A DNA stretch of 64,000 nt from contig OX424566.1 of the NCBI GenBank assembly GCA_949152475.1, forward strand, positions 10,811,177-10,875,176, given 5' to 3'. Positions 28,491 through 37,177 of this stretch are shown in pieces. The stretch is from Terebella lapidaria (taxonomy: Eukaryota > Annelida > Polychaeta > Terebellida > Terebellidae). Position 1 is the stretch's first letter; each line of letters begins with the position of its first letter. Below the pieces are notes generated by a model that saw only the letters and a program-made list of their open reading frames with translations, searched no databases and was not told the origin of the DNA. Both the position numbers and the translations under genes were made by a program.

Positions 28491-31289
28491 GACAGTGTAT
28501 GTATTATTGCACCAGAAATATACTACTGTAAGATCATAGACATAGAAGAGGGTAAGATATTACACCTAAACAAGCTGGAAATCTAGTACATTGTTGACGC
28601 TGCACTCCATCACAGTGTGAGAGCCGTATTTCACCGCGTAATCAGGGGAGTTGTTTCGGCCATCTCCTGCGATGTGCAGTGGTTCATCTCGCTCCTTCAG
28701 TTGTGTGATCATGGACTGCTGCTCGTCTTGCCACTGTTGCAGAAATGTTGCTTCAAGGTAGCGAGACTAGGAATATGCAAAACCAATTTTGTCATCAACA
28801 ACAGTAATACAGAGAGAGTTGGTAATCATGTCCGAAAGTACTAGTAGCCACAATTGCACTTCTGTAAAATTAGGGATGACGATGTTTATACGAAACATAT
28901 GAAATCCTTATAGACTGAAATTATTAATATATTTTCTACATGTGCAACATTGCACTAAACCAACACATTTTGCTCTTATCTTAATACATGCACTAGTTCA
29001 CATGTTATCGGAAAAATATATTTATAACATGTACATGCCCGGAAAAGAAAAATAATTGAGGATTCATTTTGAGTGAATAAAATGATACCATCATCAAATA
29101 TGCTATACACATACTTGCTCAACTTTGATGCATGTTTCCAACTTGTTCACAATGATGAGGTCTGTTTGGCACTTGCATTCCACACATGTTGCAAAAGATC
29201 AAGAATTCTTTCGGATGCTGGGGAGGCCGTTCTCCAACTTTCCTGGAACAAAAGTAAGTTACATGATTATCTGGATGAAAAATCTGTATAACATTGTATC
29301 AAAGGACATGATAACTCTGTGAGCACCTATATTGGGCATTTTGGCTTCAGACTAATGTATACTCACAATGAATAATTGTAGTTGACTTCAATGTCAGAAT
29401 TTTCTTCGATTGAATCAGTGTGGTCATCACAGTCCTCAGCCGGTTCCCACAACTCATCCTCAGGGTCAAATCCAGCTTCACGCATGTCGTCAGGCTCCTT
29501 GTTAGACTCACTATCTGCCACCTGTTCCATCGGTGCTTCAGTTGCCTTCTGGAGTACACAAGGAATAATACACGATTTAACATTATTAGGCCAGGAATAC
29601 ATGTAATACAAAATTACGTTGTAAACCACCTACAAACAGATGTCCCCCCTCAAATAGCAATGTTTTCACTCATACAGGACTCCCCTCAATGAAGACCTCC
29701 CCTCAACAAAGACGTTATTTGGAAAAGTTCAACATTTTCATGTAGTTGAACACCTGTACAAAAACTTCTTCTCAGATAAAACCTTGATTTTGTTGCCAGG
29801 AGGTAAGATCAATGGGTCTGAAAGGGACCACTGTATATAGCAAGAATTTCAAGGTAACACACGAGGACATAAGTAGCTGTATTATGAACACACCACTGTT
29901 AGCAGCTCCAACGGTGGGAGGTTGGCAAGGTTCGCCTGACAACTCCTCGATGCGCTGTTGTTGTTCTGGACGGGTGGGGCAGTTTGGACACCTGATGGAT
30001 GAAATTTCAATATTTAGGCCATGCAAAATAATATATTTTTTCAAGGTAAACTTCAGTTTGTTCAACATCAAAATTATGAGCGTTTAAGGGGAAAATTGAA
30101 GATATCCCACCATCATTGCTGTAATGGAAAATAAGATCTTATTACCAGTGGAACCAATTCACACATGACTTCAGCTATGTCTACTCACCTTTCGATGACA
30201 TGAGTGGGTGCCAATCGTACTGTGGAGGACCCACCAAGACAGGATCTCTCGATTCTTCAACGCTTTCCTCAGTCACTGATAGAGGTGGTTAAATAACCTG
30301 TTTAGGCCCTTTGATCTCCTGATGGGTCGGTGGATACACAAATACATGTAACAAACATCCAAACTGTTCACACTCAACACATGTTAATTTTTTTCCCAAT
30401 CTTTGAATAGGATTAAATTATCACGAACACATATAGAGATTTGGAAACTGATAATTAGATTGTAAAGTTGATTAACTAACATATTTTTCTGAATAGAAGT
30501 GAGAAAATATTTTTGTTGAAGATTTACCCGCGCTGGATCCATCTTGACAACATCTTGACTCCTCGACTCGGAAAATGTCTCCGTGGTCTTGAAGACATTC
30601 TCGGAATAGCTGGGACCTGATTGAAGTACAAATGACAGTACCATGACAAAATATCAGTACCATGAATCATGATATACCCGGAGCAGGCAAACACCCGTGC
30701 AAATAGTTGTATAGATACAATACACCATATTCATAACAATCACAGGTACATACCAGTCTTCAATTTCCTCGGCCTCAGAAGCACATTGTTCAGCTTTTCG
30801 TTTGAGGGCTGTACCGTGGGAAAAGCTCCTTGCTTCAACCGTAGTAGTTTCACAACACCTGCAACAAAACAATGATGGTTCAAATCTTTTCGATGGTTCA
30901 AATGTTGACACACACAATTATAAGATGTGCATGTCAGTATGACTGATCATCAGAGATAAGCATCTGATACATTTCACTAGTCTACTGGATCTACCAGAAT
31001 AGGAATGTCCATATTTGGCACCGATTAACATATCAGGCTTAGCCTTCATTCACACAAAATCAAAATATAGTCTACATTGGTGACAATATTCAGCTTAAAT
31101 TGCTGAAAAACCCTTGCCAATTTTGCAATTTTGCTGGCTGAAATTTGCAAATCAATGATTTCCATACAACCACTAACATGCTAAACTCCCAACTGAGTGC
31201 AGAAATGTTACATTTTTCATCAACATCTATCAAAAGGATAAAACAGCTTTAAAAAAATATCACGGTTCATGAATTCAGCGTTGCGGCAA

Positions 31290-31840
31290 AATTAAAGTGA
31301 AGTTCGTCCATCAGCGAAACTGATGGATGATCGGATCAACTTGAAATTTTGTGTTTGTCCATTGGGTATCATGCCGTAATTTTTCACTAATGTCAGAATT
31401 CTATCTAAAAAATTTGAAAAGTTGGCAATCTAACCCAATGCTAAATTTCAGTCGGAAATGTGATCAAATAAATTTCAACAAATTCGAGGCTTTTTATCAT
31501 GTTTATGCCCATACAGAATGAACCTACATTGTATTGTGTTGATTTAGAGTCGGAAGGCATAGTAAGTTTATATTGAGTTAATATGTGTATTCTGAAGTAA
31601 TATATAACTCGTACATCGAAAAAAAATTGTTGTTTTTTGTGCAGACTTTGAAATTCCATGTTGAGGCTGAAATTTAACATTGGGTTAGATTGCCAACTTT
31701 CTCAATTTTTGAGATAGAACTCTATGGTGAAAAATTACGGCATGATGCCCAATAAATACACACAAAATTTCAAGTTGATCCGATTATTTATAACAAAACT
31801 ACGGCCAAAAAGCGTGTTTCACTGATGGATGAACTTTAGT
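31290..31840. mobile_element. Fold-back MITE in transposase intron 1
   Basis: Arms of roughly 160 bp face each other. The left arm (31,293-31,451) contains GTCCATCAGYGAAAC, ATGCCGTAATTTTTCAC and TTGGCAATCTAACCCAATG. The right arm (31,661-31,838) carries their complements GTTTCACTGATGGAT, GTGAAAAATTACGGCAT and CATTGGGTTAGATTGCCAA. There is no ORF. The target-site duplication could not be fixed. It sits in the intron between THAP exon 1 and exon 2. Confidence 0.75.
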
Positions 31841-32340
31841 ATAGCCTATATGTCTCAGATTGCCCATGTTATTGTTCATGCAACCCTTGCGTTCAAATTT
31901 GGCATTTTTCAAAATTTCTTACCAGCTTTAAACTCTTCATAGTTGACGAAGTCATTTGGTTGGAAATGTTCAGAACACACGTGGCTGTGTTTTGAAGGCA
32001 CAAAGTTAGTTCTCCAGACTCGCACAAATCTAAGCCATCGCTGGTCAGGCACTCCGTTGGTGAAAGGGAAAACGTGAGTTCCTCGCACTTGGGGCTCAGG
32101 TAGTCCACCATATGCCAAAACCACACACCGTCGCACCATCTTTGAAAATGTTTTTGATCTTCCTACTTTCGTCCAATCAATATCTGATCATACCAACAGT
32201 AACAAGACAAAGATGGATAGTCGATATGACTCGTCAGCCACACAGGCGGCACGTCCACTCACTGGTGCTGTCACTGTGTCAGTGTGTGCTGAACCGTGAA
32301 CTGGTGAAGGTTTGACAGAAACTTGCAAGTTACTGCCAAG

Positions 32341-32671
32341 ATAGGTAAAGTTACTTCACTCTGGGGTGGAAATCGGGTCACGACATGGCGTTTGATGATT
32401 GGAACTTGTCACTTCTCATAAATTCATGGTAGGGGGCCTAGAATCAGCCACATCACTTTTCACAAGTTTCACTTGTCATTTGATAGTTGTCTTTTGTCGG
32501 CACTCTTTTGACGCTTGGTGATTGTTATTTGACATTTGAAGCCCCATCCACGTCGCTGATTCTACCATAAATTTATGAGAAGTGACAAGTTACAATCATA
32601 GTGGATGGCCCGACCCACACACTGTGCGAGTCGGGCCATCCACCCGAGTGAAGGAGGCTAACTTTACCTAG
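32341..32671. mobile_element. MITE with nested palindromes, possible TA target site
   Basis: The ends are inverted copies of TAGGTAAAGTTA (32,342 onward and ending 32,671). Further in, CACTCTGGGGTGG pairs with CCACCCGAGTG. An inner pair of ~37-46 bp runs AACTTGTCACTTCTCATAAA (from 32,403) to its complement ending at 32,591. A third hairpin, GTGGATGGCCCGAC ... GTCGGGCCATCCAC, lies at 32,602-32,644. Counting TA as the duplicated target leaves GGTAAAGTTA as the tip, as in Tc1/mariner-type MITEs. CTGCCAAGAT also occurs on both sides (32,333 and 32,676). It lies just upstream of the transposase start codon. Confidence 0.7.
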
Positions 32672-33028
32672 GCTGCTGCCAAGATTCACAATAAATCTGA
32701 CTGATGTCACTTTCAAACGAAACGCAGGTACTCATTCCTCATCTTTCCACACGTCGATAACTGCACAGATCAAAGCAAATACGTGAAAATCACTCGAACA
32801 AAGTGAGCACAGAAGCACTTCAAGCAGGCAAGAACGGCAAACTCGAGTCCAGTTTGTTTGCACGAGTACACGTCATTTCCGGTACACATGCGCCCCCGTG
32901 CGGATAAACGTAAAGGCGGGTAATTTGATTAGAATGCTGATTATCGGAACACTTGCAATGTACTAATTAGGTGCTCATAAATTATGAGAAAATTTCAGAA
33001 TGTTCAACTGGATGTATTCATCCATTCT

Positions 33029-33059
33029 ATTGCAAAAAACCGCAGGGTAAACCCTATCT
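33029..33059 (-). repeat. Right terminal inverted repeat of the Kolobok-like element
   Basis: It ends GGGTAAACCCTATCT and is followed by TTAA. It is the reverse complement of 23,833-23,863 with one mismatch. Confidence 0.88.
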
Positions 33060-33063
33060 TTAA

Positions 33064-33406
33064 CGATGTTTAGATACATATCAAATTTAAATAAAACATA
33101 TATGTTTTCCTATGATGTTGAATTTATACATTATACTTTGAACAGGGTTGCCGGACATGCCTCCGTGGCATCGGGTGACGGGGGGGGGGGGGGGTATGGC
33201 AAGACAATACGGCCCGGGAGTGAGTTGTAAAGGCTTTACTTCACCACATGCATTCTCAGGTTGATTTTGGGCGTTTTAAGCTTGATGCACACAATCGTCA
33301 CGTCCGAGGATTTATTGTGATAAAGTGATAAATTTCTTGTGACAATTTTTAATCATCAACGCTTGATGTTATACTCCATCGACGATCAAATTTTTTGACT
33401 GACGTC
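33064..33406. other. Spacer between two transposons, with poly-G run
   Basis: This is non-coding DNA between the Kolobok-like element and the next inverted-repeat element. It has a 15-base G run at about 33,180-33,194. I see no gene or other repeat. Confidence 0.5.
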
Positions 33407-34199
33407 ATGCCTAGGTCACATTTGCACCGATGCCTCCTCGGATGTGGTTACGATGCGTGAAAAGGCTGAAATTTGGCCATTTCGGCGGGTCGCCCACCGA
33501 GCGCCGGAGGGTCATCCGTGACTATCGGGCAACAATCGGACATCTTAGACACGTCGGTGGAGGCATCGGAAGAAAATAAGGCAGAGTTATTTTCTTGCGG
33601 CGACCGGTGGAAAAAATGACATCGCCTGTTAATCGTTATCACACCTGCCGGCGACCGATCACAGCTCCTCCATGTGCCCACCGGGCGCCGAGGGGATCGA
33701 CCAAATTTATCGGCCGATTGATTTGAGTAGCTCACCAGGCGATCACCGCAGGGTATCCTGTCATGCGCCGATGGATGTGCGGTGGGTGTTTCTCAGATTA
33801 TCAATCGATTTTGACATACGAGATGGTCAACGCAGGGTATCATGCCAGGCACCGATGAATGTGCGGGAGGTGCTTTTCCGATATTCGGCCGATTTGTATT
33901 GATTACGAAATGGTCACCTAGCAGTTATCAGTAGGGTATCGTGGGGTCTCCGCTAGGGCGTGATTGGTTGGCCAGTCGACACCCATTTTGTTATGGATAA
34001 AACTGTAGGCGTAAATAAACGAGCACAGCTATTTGTCTAATAATTTTTATTAATTATTTTTTTGTCTTTTAATTAATTTTTCAGAATTAATTTTTTGTCT
34101 ATTATTTTGTCTATTAATTGATTGTCTATTATTTTTTGTCGAAGCGATGTGATAATAATTTGTATTAACTGTTATATTGTCTAAAATTAAACAGGGTCT

Positions 34200-35447
34200 C
34201 CAAAAGTACTGTGAAACCATCTATTCTAGAAGTGGTATAAACCAAATGTAGATATTAAAAAATTCCAAATTTTTATTGGATTATTTACATGCTCACACAC
34301 TTCCAAAAGTAACGTCTATCAAAACATTTGATTTTTCCACTTTGTACACAACTATACCTCATTCTGAACTGAAGTCTCAGCCAAAAAAAACTCATCAATA
34401 ATTCATTTTTCTCTAAAAAGGGACAACGTCGATACCACCATATTGTAGTTAAATATAATACCGCTCATTTTGTTAAAGGCGACTCTGATGCCCCATCCAA
34501 ATATACTGAAATAAATGTGGTAAATATGGGTAATTTTCTGATTGATAATATTTTTAGAATTTGGTGGTCGAATATTTCAACAAAGTATTGGTATTCCCAT
34601 GGGTACAAACTGGGCACCATTATTGGCAGACCGGTTTTTATACTCATATTAATCATATTTCATCCAACATTTACAACGAGGAGGTTCTGAGAAACTAACA
34701 TGTAATTTTAATTTCAGTTTCCGATATATAGACGATGTATTGTCGCTAAATAATCCCAAGTTTGGTGACTAGTTGGATATCATATATTCTACATGTTCTA
34801 AGGAACTTGAAATTAAGAATACTACAGACTCCGCAAATTTTTCCAACTATCTAGACCTGACGTTGGAGATTGATAATGATTCTAACCTATCAACCAGATT
34901 GTATGACAAACGTGATGATTTCAATTTTTCAGTCAATTTCCCTTTTCTAAGCCGGAACATTCCTGTGTCACCAGCATATGGTGTGTTTGTTTCTCAACTT
35001 ATACGCTATTCCAGAGCTATAGTTGCAAATAATTATGAGGACTTTATCGAAGTGCCCAGCTAGTCTCGAAACTGCTGCGACACGGATATATTTTGCCAAG
35101 ACTTATAGCTGCCTTCAAGAAATTCTATGGACGTCATCATGATCTGGTTGATAAATACACCAAATCCATGAATGCCATGCAACTAGATCTATTTTCATGT
35201 TAATTTTGGGAAATTCATGACGGGTGCCACTAGTGGGGCAGGAAATGCTCACTCTTTCCGGAACACCTTGATTTCACCTCCTAATGGCCATTTTTGGGGG
35301 TTCATGAGTTTCCCTGTCATTTTTGTTTTCTGTCATTTCGTATGCCTGATATGACTTTCTGTCCCCGGACTATGAGATTGGTTAACGGACCCTGTTTTGT
35401 TTGCTTGGAATACTTAATACTGGGAATTGATTCAATGTCTATCCCAG
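34200..35447 (+). pseudogene. Reverse transcriptase fragment, copy 1 (frame-broken)
   Basis: Reading across frames gives FDFSTLYTTIPH (motif A) at about 34,327-34,362, FVKGDSDAP, then GGTACAAACTGGGCACCATT for the MGTN..AP motif in a shifted frame, FRYIDDVLSLNN (catalytic Asp pair intact) near 34,718-34,753, and an open stretch with NYLDLTLEID, LYDKRDDFNF and SPAYGVFVSQLIRYSR to about 35,063. Stops and frameshifts lie between these blocks. A near-identical but shorter copy lies at 46,291-47,288. The motif style resembles Penelope-like RTs, but I am not sure of the family. The shared 3' end lies near GTCTAT at 35,447. Confidence 0.65.
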
Positions 35448-35520
35448 GATATTTAGTCCACAAATCTACAGACAAATCTACACAATATCCAGAAGAAGAA
35501 GAAGAAGTTGGCAGGATGGT

Positions 35521-35736
35521 TTGCTTGGCTGCAGATGCAGTAGCCTATGCCCGTGCTCGAGATTTTGGATCCGGCCGTGGCTGATGAGAAGCCCTGCCTA
35601 TGCCCATTTTGATACTTTGATGGCAGAGCTGGAGAGGAAGCATCATGGAGAGTTGAAGCATTTCCAATCTATGAGAAAGTTCGAAGAATTCTGTAATTTT
35701 GCATGGACATCTAATGTGTATCTGGCGGGCAACCAC
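35521..35736 (+). pseudogene. PIF/Harbinger-like transposase N-terminal fragment
   Basis: The translation contains RFWIRPWLMRSPAYAHFD and TLMAELERKHHGELKHF, matching the family pattern RxWVRPW...R...G.Y..LM.EL....F..F.RM found ahead of the nuclease domain in Harbinger transposases. No catalytic DDE part follows; the frame runs into the G+C-rich inverted-repeat region and stops at 35,793. It lies about 75 bp downstream of the RT fragment. Confidence 0.5.
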
Positions 35737-36369
35737 CGACTGCCTTTATACATCAGAGGCAGACTGTCCGGCACCCGTCCGGCAATCGGCTGATGTTTCG
35801 GCCGCCAGGGAAGAACCGTCCGGACGTCAGTCGGCCACCGGCCGTTGAATGCAAGGTGACTGGTTGGTCTCCCGCAGGCATCAAGGTACACATTCTCTCC
35901 CAATTCCTACGTATGCCGGCCGGTCAGTGTACGATGTCCGGATAGGTGTCCACTGGTGATCTGCCAATGCCCGGTGCTTTCATGACCACTTGAGAGATAT
36001 GTAAAAGATACCTGAAAAAAGTTACCGGCGGCTGGAACATCGGTGAGAACCACCGATGTATTCGCATCGGCCGGCGACCGGTGCAAATGTGACCTAGGCA
36101 TTATCTGGTCATGGACAACAAAAAGTTAACTACAGATGTACGATGCAATTTAGTTCCGATGGAAGTAATTATATTTGGCGACTGTAGTACTAATATATAT
36201 ATCGGCTACTACGGAAGCCCGTTAGTGCCACATGTGAAAGCATAGTTATCTGGCCGCCACTGAGTTAGCATTAGTTACATTTAATTAAGTGGCAGGTACA
36301 GTGGCTGATATATGCCATAGTTTTATTCTTTAGTTTTCATTTATTTACGATATTTTCCAGACGGTTGTA

Positions 36370-36655
36370 ATACACGTAATTAATATTAAATACGCGTATT
36401 TATTGTTTAAATACGCGTACTTATTATTAAATACGCGTATTTAATATTAAATACGCATACATAATATTAAATACACGTACATAATATCAAATACGCGTAT
36501 ATAATATTAAATTTGTGTACTTAATATTTAATATGCGTACTTAATATTAAATACGCGTACTTAATATTAAATACGCATACTTAATATTAAATACGCGTAC
36601 ATAATATTAAATACGTGTATTTATTGTTAAATACACGTACTTAATATTGAATATC
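36370..36655. repeat. 20-bp tandem repeat, block 1
   Basis: The unit is TTAATATTAAATACGCGTAC, clearest at 36,541-36,600. It contains the palindromes AATATT and TACGCGTA. Copies vary mainly at the CG positions (GCGT, GCAT, ACGT, GTGT), as expected from CpG decay. Confidence 0.85.
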
Positions 36656-36736
36656 AGACAGTTAGATTTTTTTTTTTTTGCAGCGCCATGTTTCACAAGA
36701 CATACACAGCAACATAACCACATCCATTTTTTTGCT

Positions 36737-36920
36737 AATTTAACATTAAGTACGCGTATTTAACATTAAGTACGCGTATTTAACATTAGGTACGCGTATT
36801 TAATATTAAATACCCATATTTAATATTATATATGCGTATTTAATATTATACACGTGTATTTAATATTAAGTACGTGTATTTAATATTAAGTACGCGTATT
36901 TAACATTAAGTACGTGCATT
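36737..36920. repeat. 20-bp tandem repeat, block 2
   Basis: The unit is TTTAACATTAAGTACGCGTA or a close variant, the same 20-bp period as block 1 but with a different consensus. It is separated from block 1 by about 80 bp with a poly-T run. Confidence 0.82.
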
Positions 36921-37177
36921 TAATTATTTTATTTTCTCTAGAATGTTCTTCTGGAAAAAAATAAATAAATGAATTCTGAAAAATAAAAATATGGCATATA
37001 TCAGCCACCGTATGCAGCCGCCTGATAAATATATTTTCACACCTGACACTAACGGGTTTCCCTAAGCTACAGTAAGTTGAGTGCCGTTACCATCGTTACA
37101 ACGGTCCAATTTAGGAATTCGTATGTGTACATTAACATGTTTTTTTTTTCAGTTTGAATACTCCGTGACTTCATAAA

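Larger units (their letters stand above)
27245..32139 (-). pseudogene. THAP-domain Kolobok-type transposase, broken multi-exon gene
   Basis: Supported exons on the minus strand: 32,139-31,923 (THAP), 30,858-30,754, 30,616-30,528, 30,267-30,189 (30,275 is an alternative acceptor), 29,991-29,894, 29,548-29,367, 29,242-29,115, 28,766-28,566 and 27,400-27,245. Donors include GTAAGA, GTATGT, GTAAAT and GTGAGT, and phases agree through the sixth exon. Residues 1-59 follow the THAP pattern (C5, P25, W35, C55-x2-H58, F59), and exon 2 supplies the late GAFPT motif. Residue 10, normally the second zinc Cys, is Tyr. An acidic linker follows. The last two exons encode the catalytic-core motifs GDGRNNSP, VLDFQLV and TDRHKTIAKWM. 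The frame breaks several ways: TGA near the end of exon 7, TAG as the last codon of exon 8 where a Gln is expected, and a TGA after ETYPET before a third acidic residue. The region between exons 7 and 8 and the C-terminal part are missing. In a working form it would cut and paste the element in the nucleus. Confidence 0.75.
23833..33059 (-). mobile_element. Kolobok-like DNA transposon with THAP transposase gene (9.2 kb)
   Basis: The element is bounded by 31-bp terminal inverted repeats beginning AGGTAGGGTTTACCC (left) and AGATAGGGTTTACCC (right, reverse complement), identical at 30 of 31 positions. Both ends are immediately flanked by TTAA (23,829-23,832 and 33,060-33,063), consistent with a 4-bp target-site duplication. 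Inside, on the minus strand, is a spliced gene with an N-terminal THAP domain and a transposase core containing GDGR and TDRH. TTAA duplication plus a THAP transposase is the combination known for the Kolobok superfamily; piggyBac also uses TTAA but its transposase lacks THAP. The length is large because several other repeats are nested in introns and in the left third. The transposase is broken, so the copy is probably immobile by itself. Confidence 0.8.
33407..36101 (+). mobile_element. Inverted-repeat element with PIF/Harbinger-like and RT fragments
   Basis: Perfect 23-bp inverted repeats, ATGCCTAGGTCACATTTGCA and onward, mark 33,407-33,429 and 36,079-36,101. The flanks of the inside are rich in CGGCCG, GGCGACCGG and CCGATG motifs, more G+C rich than the surroundings. 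An internal ~84-bp duplication starts with CGCAGGGTAT at 33,747 and 33,831. Inside lie an RT fragment (34,200-35,447) and a short PIF/Harbinger-like transposase fragment (35,521-35,736). The likely history is a Harbinger-type element invaded by a retroelement. The exact target-site duplication is not resolved. Confidence 0.65.
36210..37064. mobile_element. Fold-back element around an ACGCGT-rich tandem repeat
   Basis: The left arm (36,210 to about 36,365) and right arm (about 36,945-37,064) are inverted copies. Left TACGGAAGCCCGTTAGTG matches the complement of right CACTAACGGGTTTCCCTA with few differences. Inner parts share GTGGCTGATATATGCCATA and CATTTATTTA...TTCCAG. Between the arms are two blocks of a 20-bp tandem repeat. 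No ORF is present, and no target-site duplication could be fixed with confidence. Confidence 0.72.

Noticed and set aside
29382..29692. Plus-strand frames at 29.4-29.7 kb
   Set aside because: They are antisense shadows of transposase exon 6, whose acidic coding sequence and splice borders lie on the minus strand.
30189..30275. Exon 4 of the transposase starting at the stronger-looking CTATCAG acceptor
   Set aside because: From phase 0 it would begin with TGA. The acceptor 8 bases further (ACTGAG) keeps the frame, so that start was preferred, though uncertain.
33407..36101. Assigning this element a Harbinger-type 3-bp target duplication
   Set aside because: The bases outside the 23-bp inverted repeats (TCA on the left, TTA or TAT on the right) do not match, so no duplication was claimed.
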